Made by a program: the position numbers and the translations under genes. The notes beneath the pieces were generated by a model that worked only from the letters and a program-made list of their open reading frames with translations, was not told where the DNA came from and ran no database searches. From Methanobacteriota archaeon (lineage in GTDB: Archaea; Thermoplasmatota; Poseidoniia; MGIII; CG-Epi1), in contig JAPOKN010000004.1 of the NCBI GenBank assembly GCA_029977605.1, positions 1 through 46,068 of the forward strand: DNA of 46,068 bases, in the 5' to 3' direction. Positions within the stretch are counted from its first letter, which is position 1. Every line of letters begins with the position of its first letter. Positions 1-8,000 of this stretch are shown here, one piece after another.

Positions 1-1
1 T

Positions 2-61
2 GATCATCTAAATATCCCAATTCCTGACAAAACAATAAATGCAACCTCTTCTCAAACGTAA
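2..61 (+). CDS. Possible C-terminal end of a truncated upstream gene
   Basis: The frame starting at base 2 is open to a TAA at 59-61 and reads DHLNIPIPDKTINATSSQT. It would be the last 19 residues of a gene that begins outside the window, ending four bases before tRNA-Arg. No family can be recognised from so little sequence, and an open frame this short can occur by chance. Other frames here are also partly open, so this is a weak call. Confidence 0.3.
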   Translation, partial: DHLNIPIPDKTINATSSQT

Positions 62-64
62 TTA

Positions 65-141
65 GGGCCTGTAGCCTAGCCTGGAAGGGCGTCTGGCTTC
101 TAACCAGAAGATCCAGGGTTCGAATCCCTGCAGGCCCGCCA
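65..141 (+). tRNA. tRNA-Arg (anticodon UCU), CCA encoded
   Basis: A full cloverleaf is visible. The acceptor stem GGGCCTG (65-71) pairs perfectly with CAGGCCC (131-137). The anticodon stem TCTGG/CCAGA (92-96, 104-108) encloses the loop CTTCTAA, giving anticodon TCT at 99-101. The T arm is CAGGG-TTCGAAT-CCCTG (114-130). G138 is the discriminator and CCA is encoded at 139-141. No intron is present. Confidence 0.95.
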
Positions 142-147
142 CTTATT

Positions 148-1104
148 TTAGAAAGGTAATTTTGTCAAATCTACGTTTCCACCAGTCAATATAATTCCAA
201 CAGTTTCAATGTTATCTAGTTTTCTAAATTCGGGAGTTAAAATTGCTGCAAGAGGTGTTGCACAGCTCGGCTCAATTATAATTTTCATTCTTTCCCATAT
301 TAATTTCATTGCAGTAATTACTTCATCATCATCTACAGTGATTATGGCTTCTAAGTGATCTTTCAAAATTTTCCAAGTATTTTCCCCCATGCTGGTTAGA
401 AGTCCGTCACAAATAGTATCAGGATTCTCTTGAGGCAAAAGTTTTCCTTGTTTTAAAGATCTATATGCGTCATCAGCCCCTTTTGGTTCAGCTCCAAATA
501 ACCTAACATTAGGTAGCATATGTTTAGCAGTAATACATGTTCCAGACATTAGTCCACCACCTCCAATTGGAGCACAAATGGCATCTAATTCTTCAATATC
601 TTCTATCAATTCTAATGCAGCAGTACCTTGTCCTGCGATTACCTTCGGCTCATTAAATGGATGAACGACATATGCGCCAGTTTTTTCAGCAATTTTTTCT
701 AATGTTTCTCTTCTTGCTTTCAGAGTAGGTTCACACAAAGTAATCTTAGCATTGTATCCTTCTACGGCTTGAATTTTAACTTTTGGAGCATTTTTAGGCA
801 TAACTATGTATGCCGGAATATTCCGTTTCATTGCAGCATATGCTACAGCTTGTGCATGGTTTCCACTACTGTGCGTGCAAACTCCCTTTTTGGCTTCTTC
901 CTCAGATAAAGATGATATAGCATTCCACCCTCCTCGAAATTTGAATGCGCCTATCTTCTGGAAATTTTCGCACTTAAAGAATACTTTTTTACCAGTTAAA
1001 TGATCTATTGTTTTATTGGTAAAGATAGGGGTTCGATGACCGTGCCCTTCAATTATTTTTGATGCAGCAATTACATCTTCCATTGATGCCGCATATTTTG
1101 CCAT
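148..1104 (-). CDS. PLP-dependent threonine/serine dehydratase or serine racemase-like protein
   Basis: This is a fold-type II pyridoxal-phosphate enzyme that deaminates or racemises serine or threonine. Visible motifs are the Schiff-base lysine in GAFKFRGG, the HSSGNHAQAVAYAA segment, the phosphate-binding loop GGGGLMSG, and a C-terminal LTGGNVDL. The TGGNVDL form is typical of the serine racemase/threonine dehydratase branch that lacks a C-terminal ACT regulatory domain, and the length (318 residues from the chosen start) fits that branch. The reading frame extends upstream to an ATG at 1149. I prefer the ATG at 1104 (MAKYAASMEDVI), because a TATA-like TTAAATAC on the minus strand near 1160-1167 would start transcription downstream of 1149. 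It is divergent from tbp. Which activity dominates cannot be told from sequence. Confidence 0.85.
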   Translation of the reverse strand: MAKYAASMEDVIAASKIIEGHGHRTPIFTNKTIDHLTGKKVFFKCENFQKIGAFKFRGGWNAISSLSEEEAKKGVCTHSSGNHAQAVAYAAMKRNIPAYIVMPKNAPKVKIQAVEGYNAKITLCEPTLKARRETLEKIAEKTGAYVVHPFNEPKVIAGQGTAALELIEDIEELDAICAPIGGGGLMSGTCITAKHMLPNVRLFGAEPKGADDAYRSLKQGKLLPQENPDTICDGLLTSMGENTWKILKDHLEAIITVDDDEVITAMKLIWERMKIIIEPSCATPLAAILTPEFRKLDNIETVGIILTGGNVDLTKLPF

Positions 1105-1201
1105 TGTGTTATTTACATTAGATGGCTTGTAAAAAAGGTTGATACGCATATTTTTCGTCGTATTTAAGTTTAATATTTGTATTTCTTTCTTTTAAAAAGG
1201 G

Positions 1202-1250
1202 TATTTAAACCTTTAAATAGGCCCTTTATATACACAGTTCTCCGAGGAGG
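1202..1250 (+). promoter_or_regulatory. Promoter region of tbp with tandem TATA-like boxes and a Shine-Dalgarno
   Basis: Three A/T boxes are stacked here: TATTTAAA from 1202, TTTAAATA at 1212-1219 and TTTATATA at 1225-1232. The last lies about 25 nt upstream of the tbp ATG (1255) and would give a leaderless mRNA. The middle one would start near 1241 and keep the GGAGG at 1246-1250 in the leader. Because the product binds TATA boxes, autoregulation is possible, but that is inference. Confidence 0.6.
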
Positions 1251-1254
1251 AACT

Positions 1255-1806
1255 ATGGCAGAAATTATAGTAGTAAACGTGGTAGCCAGTGCATCAATTG
1301 GTAAAGAATTGATGCTTCAAGATATTGCTTTTCAGTTAGAAGGAGCAGAGTATGATCAGGATAGATTCCCAGGTTTGATTTACAAACTAGCTGAACCTAA
1401 AACTGCAGTATTGATATTCAGAAGCGGTAAAGTTGTCTGTACAGGTGCAAGATCAATTCCAGATGTTCATGTTGCAATAAACAAGGTTGTTGATGAATTA
1501 AGAGTCTTAGATATGCCTGTTAAAGATGAACCAGATATTGTTATTCAAAATATTGTAGCAACAACTAATTTGGAATCTACACTTAATTTGATTCAGATTG
1601 CAATGTCATTAGGTTTTGAGAATGTAGAATACGAGCCTGAAGCATTTCCTGGTCTAGTTTACCGTATGGACGATCCAAAAGTTGTTCTTTTATTGTTCGG
1701 TAGCGGTAAAATGGTGTGCGTTGGAGCTAGAGAAGTTAATAACATCAAAGACGCTGTTCGAAACATCAAAGAAGAGTTATCAACAGCAGGTTTAATGAGG
1801 ACATAA
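1255..1806 (+). CDS. tbp: TATA-box-binding protein (TBP)
   Basis: This general transcription factor binds the TATA element and recruits TFB and RNA polymerase. The 183-residue protein is two imperfect direct repeats of the TBP saddle. Matching pieces are IVVNVVASASIGKELML with IVIQNIVATTNLESTL, FPGLIYKL with FPGLVYRM, and FRSGKVVCTGAR with FGSGKMVCVGAR. The frame is open upstream to 1177, but the ATG at 1255 is preceded by GGAGG at 1246-1250 and starts exactly where TBP homology begins. It heads a tight operon with a 57-residue ORF, eIF5A and agmatinase. Confidence 0.98.
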   Translation: MAEIIVVNVVASASIGKELMLQDIAFQLEGAEYDQDRFPGLIYKLAEPKTAVLIFRSGKVVCTGARSIPDVHVAINKVVDELRVLDMPVKDEPDIVIQNIVATTNLESTLNLIQIAMSLGFENVEYEPEAFPGLVYRMDDPKVVLLLFGSGKMVCVGAREVNNIKDAVRNIKEELSTAGLMRT

Positions 1807-1810
1807 GTCC

Positions 1811-1984
1811 ATGATTAGTATAGAGCAATTGATTCAACGATTAGAGGCTTTACACGAAGAGAATAATGATCAAGCATTAGAAGTATCAATAGATATCTTC
1901 AATCGTTTAAGGCGCAATATTTCTGGACGCAATACTCTTTATGGGTATCTCTCAGATGACATGTGGCGCGATTTAGAGTGGTGA
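1811..1984 (+). CDS. Small conserved-looking hypothetical protein, 57 residues
   Basis: An ATG at 1811 opens a 57-residue frame that ends with TGA at 1982-1984. It begins MISIEQLIQRLEALHEENND and ends SDDMWRDLEW. It fits exactly between tbp (4-nt gap) and eIF5A (4-nt gap), so it fills the only space in the operon. The composition is charged and predicted helical, with no signal peptide, cysteine pair or membrane segment. I do not recognise a family. Its position suggests a protein translated with TBP and eIF5A, but no function can be assigned. Confidence 0.7.
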   Translation: MISIEQLIQRLEALHEENNDQALEVSIDIFNRLRRNISGRNTLYGYLSDDMWRDLEW

Positions 1985-1988
1985 ATAA

Positions 1989-2384
1989 ATGAGTCAAACA
2001 TCAATTCAAGAAATTAGGACTTTGAAAGTAGGCAGATACATTGTCATAGACGATGAACCATGTAAATTAGTTGAATACGTTACATCTAAACCAGGAAAAC
2101 ACGGTGAAGCAAAAGCCCGTATGGTCGCTATTGGTCTTTTCGATGGTCAGAAAAGGTCTTTGGTACACCCTGTAAAACATAAGGTTCACGTACCTCAAGT
2201 AGATCGCCGTAAAGCTCAAGTTTTAGCCAATTTAGGATCTGAAATTCAGATGATGGATTTAGAAGATTACAATACATTCAATGTGCCTTTATCCGTCATT
2301 CCAGAAAAATTTCATGGAAATATGGAACCTGGAAATGAAATAGTATATCTATCTGCTATGGGTAGAGTCCTGGTAACAGACTAA
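1989..2384 (+). CDS. eif5A: Translation factor aIF5A (hypusine-containing)
   Basis: aIF5A rescues ribosomes stalled on difficult peptide bonds and carries hypusine or deoxyhypusine on a conserved lysine. The modification loop SKPGKHGEAKARM is present, with the target lysine at K37. The N-terminal SH3-like domain (about residues 1-70) and the C-terminal OB domain (about 71-131) give the usual archaeal length of 131 residues. Agmatinase starts one base after the stop codon. That pairing makes sense, because hypusine synthesis needs a polyamine-type precursor derived from agmatine. Confidence 0.97.
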   Translation: MSQTSIQEIRTLKVGRYIVIDDEPCKLVEYVTSKPGKHGEAKARMVAIGLFDGQKRSLVHPVKHKVHVPQVDRRKAQVLANLGSEIQMMDLEDYNTFNVPLSVIPEKFHGNMEPGNEIVYLSAMGRVLVTD

Positions 2385-2385
2385 A

Positions 2386-3246
2386 GTGACAGAATTCTTC
2401 GCAGACGCAGAGTCATCATTTGACAATTCTAAATTTGTATATTATGGATATCCTTATGATGGAACGGCTTGTTTCAGAAAGGGAGCTTCTTTAGCTCCAG
2501 ATGAGATACGTAAACACAGCTATAATTTTGAAACTTACTTACTAGAGTTAGGAGTAGATATTACAGATGTTTCTATGAATGATTGGGGAAATATTGATGT
2601 TTCCTCAGATCAAGAAAAAAATGAAACTGCAGTTGAAGAGTTAGTCTCTAAAATTGTTAACGCAAATAAATTCCCCATAGGTTTAGGGGGCGAGCATTCG
2701 TTGACTCCTCCTGCAGTCAAAGCTTTACATTCAAAATATCCTACTTTATCTGTTGTAATTTTAGATGCTCATTTAGACTTTAGAAAAGAATACGAGGGCA
2801 ATCCTCTCTCTCATGCCACCGTAACTAGGAGAGTTAGCGAAATAGTTGGTATAGAAAAAGTACGTCCAGTGGGTATTCGCTCGGTGTCTCAATCTGAAAT
2901 TTCAGAGGCTAGGTCAGTTGGATTGAACTTTTTGGAATCTGGTTGGACTGAGCTTAGAGAATATTTATCAGACGTTATTGAAGATTTAGAAGGGCCGATT
3001 TATTTGAGTTTAGATATGGATGCCGTAGATCCAGCATTTGCACCGGGAGTAGGAACTCCTGAACCTTTGGGTATGACACCTTATGAAGTAATACAGACAG
3101 TCAACTTCTTTGCAGATAGAATAGTAGGTTTTGACTGTGTTGAAGTTTGTCCACCTCATGACAACGGCAATACTTCTGCGCTTGCTGCAAGGTTAATTCG
3201 TCATTTAGTAGGTGCCGTATGGCAATCTCAGCAAAGATTCAAATAA
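2386..3246 (+). CDS. speB: Agmatinase/ureohydrolase family enzyme
   Basis: This is a binuclear manganese ureohydrolase of the arginase/agmatinase family, here most likely hydrolysing agmatine to putrescine and urea. The metal-binding motifs are GGEHS, DAHLDFR and SLDMDAVDPAFAPGVGTPEP, with a later GFDCVEVCPPHD segment. The start is GTG at 2386, one base past the eIF5A stop, so translation is probably coupled. The 286-residue length is standard for the family. In archaea agmatinase is linked to the supply of the hypusine precursor, and the adjacency to eIF5A supports that role. Activity on another guanidino substrate cannot be excluded. Confidence 0.9.
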   Translation: MTEFFADAESSFDNSKFVYYGYPYDGTACFRKGASLAPDEIRKHSYNFETYLLELGVDITDVSMNDWGNIDVSSDQEKNETAVEELVSKIVNANKFPIGLGGEHSLTPPAVKALHSKYPTLSVVILDAHLDFRKEYEGNPLSHATVTRRVSEIVGIEKVRPVGIRSVSQSEISEARSVGLNFLESGWTELREYLSDVIEDLEGPIYLSLDMDAVDPAFAPGVGTPEPLGMTPYEVIQTVNFFADRIVGFDCVEVCPPHDNGNTSALAARLIRHLVGAVWQSQQRFK

Positions 3247-3248
3247 AT

Positions 3249-3860
3249 TCAGTATTCAACGGGTACAGGATCTAAACTTCTCCACATATACCAAGTCGCT
3301 ATAGAGCACCATGGGCTCCACTTTTCCTTAAATTTCATTAATTTTTCTTTGCTAAGTTTTTCCTTGTTATTATAATGTAGGTTAATTGCATTAACTAATC
3401 CAATGTCTCCGAGTGGTAAAATATTAGTTCTACCCAATCTAAAAATGAGAAACATATCTGCAGTCCAAGGGCCAATCCCTTTAATTTTACACAATTCATT
3501 ACTTACTTCCTCATCGTTCATATCTTCCCAATCTAATTCAGATAGGTTAGCATTTACAATATTCATTATATAATTCGATTTAGTGTTGGAAAGCCCGGTT
3601 TTTCGCATATCCTCAATACTTAACCGCAGTAGATTTTTCTCAGTTATTGAATTGTCACACGCATCATCTAGCCTGTTCCAAATTGCATCTGCAGCTCTTA
3701 CTGAAATTTGTTGGCCTACTACAGATCTTACTAGCGTGTGCAAGGTGTCATTTTTCATTTCCATTCTTTCTTTGGGATAATTGGCTATAATTTTTGCAAT
3801 AACGTTATCATTTTTACTTAAATCTGTCACTGCTTTATCCCACTCAGCAAGCATATTCAT
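3249..3860 (-). CDS. DNA-3-methyladenine glycosylase of the HhH-GPD (AlkA-like) family
   Basis: This base-excision repair enzyme removes alkylated bases from DNA. The 203-residue protein has the helix-hairpin-helix segment CKIKGIGPWTADMFLIF followed by the catalytic aspartate in LPLGDIGL (D152). An upstream VGQQISVRAADAIW helix is typical of AlkA/MPG II-like glycosylases. No Fe-S cluster cysteines follow, which separates it from endonuclease III. A TATA-like TCTATTTTAG on the minus strand at 3881-3890 lies about 25 nt upstream of the ATG at 3860, suggesting a leaderless mRNA. It is convergent with agmatinase, with a 2-nt gap. Confidence 0.9.
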   Translation of the reverse strand: MNMLAEWDKAVTDLSKNDNVIAKIIANYPKERMEMKNDTLHTLVRSVVGQQISVRAADAIWNRLDDACDNSITEKNLLRLSIEDMRKTGLSNTKSNYIMNIVNANLSELDWEDMNDEEVSNELCKIKGIGPWTADMFLIFRLGRTNILPLGDIGLVNAINLHYNNKEKLSKEKLMKFKEKWSPWCSIATWYMWRSLDPVPVEY

Positions 3861-3880
3861 TTAGTTTGAATACCGCGTAC

Positions 3881-3890
3881 CTAAAATAGA
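3881..3890. promoter_or_regulatory. TATA-like element that could serve both AlkA-like gene and tRNA-Leu
   Basis: The sequence CTAAAATAGA reads as a TATA-like box on both strands. Its centre lies about 25 nt from the minus-strand ATG at 3860 and about 27 nt from the plus-strand 5' end of tRNA-Leu at 3913. It is the only such box in the 52-nt divergent gap. Confidence 0.45.
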
Positions 3891-3912
3891 GCTACGTTGG
3901 TGGAAAATATGT

Positions 3913-3999
3913 GCGGGGGTCGCATAGTCTGGCCAATTGCGTCGGGCTCAAAATCCGATCCTTAGTGGTACGTGGGTTCGAATCCCTCCCCCCGCACCA
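3913..3999 (+). tRNA. tRNA-Leu (anticodon CAA), CCA encoded
   Basis: This is a class II tRNA with a long variable arm. The acceptor stem GCGGGGG (3913-3919) pairs with CCCCCGC (3989-3995), A3996 is the discriminator and CCA is encoded at 3997-3999. The anticodon stem TCGGG/TCCGA (3942-3946, 3954-3958, one G-T pair) encloses CTCAAAA, giving anticodon CAA at 3949-3951. The T loop is TTCGAAT (3977-3983). The T stem has one T-T mismatch. The 3' CCA abuts the stop codon of the convergent ferredoxin gene. Confidence 0.93.
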
Positions 4000-4338
4000 T
4001 TACAGTTCAATTAAACATCTTTTAACAACATTTCCATCGATTAAATGTTCTTTTACTATTTCAGGGATGTCTTTCTCCGGATTCACAACAGAATACCACA
4101 CACCTTCAGGATAAATTACGATAGTTGGCCCTTGTTCACAAAAATCTAAACATCCAGCAGAATTGATTCTAATGTTCTTTTTTGCATAATTATCTAATTC
4201 CTTTTTGAATAATGCTTTTATGTCACCTTTACTTTTTTTGGAACAGCATTCTCTTGGATGTCCATTTTCTCTTTTATTTTCACAAACAAACACGTGTCTA
4301 TCAAATCCAACAACTTTTCTACCTTTTGGATCCTTCAT
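4000..4338 (-). CDS. Thioredoxin-like [2Fe-2S] ferredoxin
   Basis: This small electron-transfer protein belongs to the thioredoxin-like [2Fe-2S] family, related to NuoE-type domains. The pattern is an N-terminal HVFVCENKREN, a CC pair in RECCSKKS, then NSAGCLDFCEQGPTIVIYPE, which together supply the usual four cluster ligands. I place the start at the ATG at 4338 (MKDPKGRK), because it overlaps the pdxT stop in an ATGA arrangement; the frame is open to 4356. That gives 112 residues. It appears co-transcribed downstream of pdxT. Its redox partner is not evident. The stop codon touches the CCA of tRNA-Leu. Confidence 0.8.
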   Translation of the reverse strand: MKDPKGRKVVGFDRHVFVCENKRENGHPRECCSKKSKGDIKALFKKELDNYAKKNIRINSAGCLDFCEQGPTIVIYPEGVWYSVVNPEKDIPEIVKEHLIDGNVVKRCLIEL

Positions 4339-4871
4339 TGCAATCCTCTTAACCACATTTCGTGAAAATAGGTGTCATTAGTTAGTTCAGGATGAAATGT
4401 TAATGCCATATTTTTTCTATCAGTACATGCTACTATCTCACCTTTGCAAAATGCAATTGGTTTCGAATTTCCTACTTTCGTTATTGCTGGAGCTCTAATG
4501 AAAACGCCTCTAAAATTTGGATAATCTTCAATTTCCAATTTTTCCTCAAATGAATCTATCTGTCTTCCGTAAAAATTTCGATCAATAACATAATCCATTT
4601 TTTCAAATGTAATATCATCGCTTTTACCTAATAGTATGGCTCCAGCACAAGTTCCCATAATTGGCATATCACTTTTCATTATGAAATCCCAAAGATTAGC
4701 ATTAACAAGTAACTTACGCAGTGTAGTAGATTCGCCGCCAGGCATAATCAAGCCATCAATGTCTCTTATGTCTTCTGTATTTCTTATTTCCTTGTTACTG
4801 ATATTTAGCGAATCCAAAGCTGCACAATGCTCCGAAACTGCACCCTGAAGAGCTAATACACCGATAAGCAT
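4335..4871 (-). CDS. pdxT: Pyridoxal 5'-phosphate synthase glutaminase subunit PdxT
   Basis: PdxT hydrolyses glutamine and passes ammonia to PdxS in the DXP-independent PLP synthase. The class I amidotransferase triad is visible: the nucleophile in GTCAGA (C75) and the pair in FHPELT (H160, E162). The segments GVLALQGAVSEH and MPGGESTT are PdxT-specific, and 178 residues is a normal length. A TATA-like TATTTTAA on the minus strand (4893-4900) sits about 25 nt upstream of the ATG, so the message is probably leaderless. The synthase partner pdxS is not in this window. Confidence 0.95.
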   Translation of the reverse strand: MLIGVLALQGAVSEHCAALDSLNISNKEIRNTEDIRDIDGLIMPGGESTTLRKLLVNANLWDFIMKSDMPIMGTCAGAILLGKSDDITFEKMDYVIDRNFYGRQIDSFEEKLEIEDYPNFRGVFIRAPAITKVGNSKPIAFCKGEIVACTDRKNMALTFHPELTNDTYFHEMWLRGLQ

Positions 4872-4892
4872 AAATTGAATAGAATTTTACCC

Positions 4893-4900
4893 TTAAAATA
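4893..4900 (-). promoter_or_regulatory. TATA-like box of pdxT
   Basis: TATTTTAA on the minus strand lies about 25 nt upstream of the pdxT ATG at 4871, the spacing expected for a leaderless archaeal transcript. Confidence 0.5.
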
Positions 4901-4938
4901 GCTTCTCATTTTTTCTTTCAAAAAAATAAATGCCAACC

Positions 4939-4947
4939 TTTATAATA
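4939..4947 (+). promoter_or_regulatory. TATA-like box of the 2374-residue secreted protein gene
   Basis: TTTATAATA at about 4939-4947 is the best TATA match in the divergent gap before the ATG at 5022. Transcription would start near 4970 and leave a leader of roughly 50 nt, unlike the leaderless neighbours. Confidence 0.55.
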
Positions 4948-4971
4948 TATTGGCGTCATGTATGTAATCCT

Positions 4972-4993
4972 TCAACGGGCTAAAACCTGTTGA
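4972..4993 (+). promoter_or_regulatory. 5' leader hairpin of the giant secreted protein mRNA
   Basis: TCAACGGG (4972-4979) pairs with CCTGTTGA (4986-4993) over 8 bp with one G-U pair, around a 6-nt loop CTAAAA. It would sit at or very near the predicted 5' end of the transcript. A possible ribosome site, AAGGTG at 5009-5014, follows it 8 nt before the ATG. A role in mRNA stability or translation control is inference. Confidence 0.5.
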
Positions 4994-5021
4994 TTTAAGG
5001 ACTCAACCAAGGTGTGTACAT

Positions 5022-8000
5022 ATGCAAGAAACCTATAAAATAGAAAAGAGAGATTGGGCTGCAACCCTAATGGCTGTTGTAGTCGTCGTGACTATGGTCA
5101 CCAGTACATTCGTACTGTTTGCACCAGAGGCATCGGCAAGAACCGGTAGCGATAGCTACGGTTATAGTTTTAAAGATTCAGCAGAAACTGATGGTCCAAC
5201 TTATGATTGGACAGATATTGTAAGTAGTGGAACAAAATTACTTGGCAGTACAACTGATGGAGCGCAAGGTCCATTTAACATCGGATTCGATTTTGAATTT
5301 TATGAAACCTCGTACGACAAGTTTTACAATGGAGGAGACAACGGTTACATTACATTCGGCGGAGCAGTTTCGAATGCTTGGACGCCTTATGCACTTCCAG
5401 CAACTCAACTTGGCCAAAATGCAATAGTTGCAGGATGGTTTGACGGTGGTTTCTGTACATCTAGAAATCCTAACTCTGGAGTTTATTATGAAACCGTAGG
5501 AGACGAAGGATCTAGACAATTAATTATACAAATGCAAGACCAAGTATACTGGAGTGCTAGAGATGGCAGTTCATATTGTAACAGTGGAAGTGCCTGGGCA
5601 ACTAACACAATTACTTGGCAAATTCTTTTGAACGAAGGTTCCAACAGTATTGTATTACAATATAAAGATGCAACCGGCGGTTCATTTTACGATAACGAAT
5701 ATCTGACATCAGGTATTCAAGGTGTTGTAGATGGTACTCAATATGGTCTACAATACAAATACAGGTCTACACCATCTTCGACTATAGCAGATGAAACTGC
5801 AGTCAAGTTTGTAGCACCACCTCCAAAGAGAAATGACTTGAAATTGTCAGCAACTACTATCCCACAGCCAATTTCATTGGCAGAAGATAACATTCTAGGT
5901 GCAACTGTAACCAACAACGGAGTTAACTGTGATACTGCAGGAGATTGTACTCCAGTACCAGAAACTGACGTTGATGTTACAGCTAGTATATTTTCAGTTA
6001 AAGAAACAGTCACAGAGTTTGACTTTGATGATAGATCAAATGCTGAAGGATGGACTCATTCCGGTATAGGCGGAGCTTCAAGTAAGTGGACTCAAGCACT
6101 GAATGATGGTGTTGGAAATTACAACTACGGTGAAGAAGGAACTGACGATGGTTCATGGTCTTCAGGACGTAAATCAACAACTTTCAGTGGATTGTTCAGC
6201 GATAATCAAAGAATTCACTACGATGGAACAGATATACTCGTAGCAGATGATGGATCTAACTCAGTTAAGAAAATTGATACTACAGATAATTCTGTAACAA
6301 CTATACTCGGACCTGACCTAACAAATTTACGAAATGTTCTTGATGTAACTTCTGATGAAGATTATTATTATACATTGGCAAGAGCATCCAGTACTTATTC
6401 CTCAACAACACGCATATGTAAATGGGATAGAGATGATGGTGCAATGGTAGGTTCTTGTTCAACTGCAGGAAAATATGGTACAGCATTAACTATCTATGAA
6501 GATGCAGACGAATTATTCCTTCTTCAAACATCATCAAGTAGTACATACCGTAAGATTGTAGGTTTCTCTACATCTAACTTAGCAACTAACGGAAAATCAA
6601 TTAGTTATGGTAGTGGAGTATCATCATACTACTATTCACAAGATATTGATGCAGATGAAAATACAGGAGATGTTTACATTTCATACAGAGAATATAATGG
6701 CCGAATGAGAGCTTACGAAAGAGCTACAGACGGTAGTTACTGTGCAAGTACCTCTTGTTACACTCAAGTTTACACTGGAGCCAGGTATCCAATCAGTATG
6801 GAAGTTCATGATAACTACGCATACATAATGGGATACTATTACTCATCATGGTATGGAGGTATCAAGAAAATGCCTACCAACTCTTTGAGTAGTATAACAA
6901 CAGTTATTTCTTCGTTCACACAAGGAACTTACAAAGGTTCTCTTGCAATAACTGATTCGGAAGATATCTACGTGTCTAGTAATTATGCATACAGTTACTA
7001 TAATTTCTTGAATTATCAAGATGCAGTATATTACTTTGAATCTGGAAGTACTTCAGGTACAGCTACTACTACAATTGGTCCAGCACCAACATATCTTGCA
7101 GCATTGAGCTCTCCAGCAATGGATCTTAGTGACGCAGTAGGATTAGAGATGTCTTTCAAAATCTCGTATAATTTCTACTTCAGATACGAAGGAGCTTACT
7201 TAGAAGTTTCAACAGATGGTGGAAATAACTGGGAATACATCAGTAATGATAAATTATCAGGTAAGAAATATTATGGAACTACCTACACAACATGGGGTAA
7301 CCCATTGGTAACTTCAAGAGATGCATGGACTTACTATGATACAGATGGTCGATATTCCTCTTATTCTAACACAGAAAATTGGAAAGAGACTACTGCAACA
7401 TTGGATGAATACACAGGATATGATGACGTACGTCTTCGTTTCGTTGTCGGATATAATACATATTCAATGTCATACTATAATGCATTCTTCAGAGTAGATG
7501 ATGTGTCTTTTACAGCACTAGAAGCAGATGAAACTTTTGCAACAGAAACCCAAACTATAGATTCTCTTGATTTCAAAGCATCAGAATCAGTAAGTTTCTT
7601 TGCAACAAATAAATTCAAGCCTAGCGCAGAAGGATTGCAGGTTGGCGATACAGTAGGAATATCTATTAATGTTCCAGGAAACGCTAATGATGAAGACAAA
7701 ACAAATCAACGTGTAGTTGTCTTTAGAGAAGTAAAATATGTTATATTTTCAGATGACTTCGAAGGTGGAGATAAAGGTTGGACTGATGGAAAAGTTCAAT
7801 ACGGAACTAGTGATTGGGCAGTCCGCTCAATTTCCGCATCAAGTGGTGCAAATTCGATGGACAGTGGTTACAGAAACAGTAATCCAGTTCCTTCTGATAC
7901 TTATGTTTCCACACCAGCATTAGATCTAGGTTTACCTGTTGAAGCTGAACTTCAAATGAAAATAGCATATTATGGATATTATACATATGATGGATACCAA

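Noticed and set aside
1105-1149. Upstream start at 1149 for the PLP enzyme
   Set aside because: The extra 15 residues are not part of the family, and the TATA-like box near 1160-1167 would start transcription inside them.
3911-4114. A plus-strand frame of 67 codons over tRNA-Leu
   Set aside because: It reads through the tRNA and into the antisense of the ferredoxin gene, so it is a shadow frame.
4335-4871. The glutaminase gene as PurQ, the missing partner of PurL and PurS
   Set aside because: The sequence has PdxT hallmarks (GVLALQGAVSEH, MPGGESTT) and is too short for PurQ.
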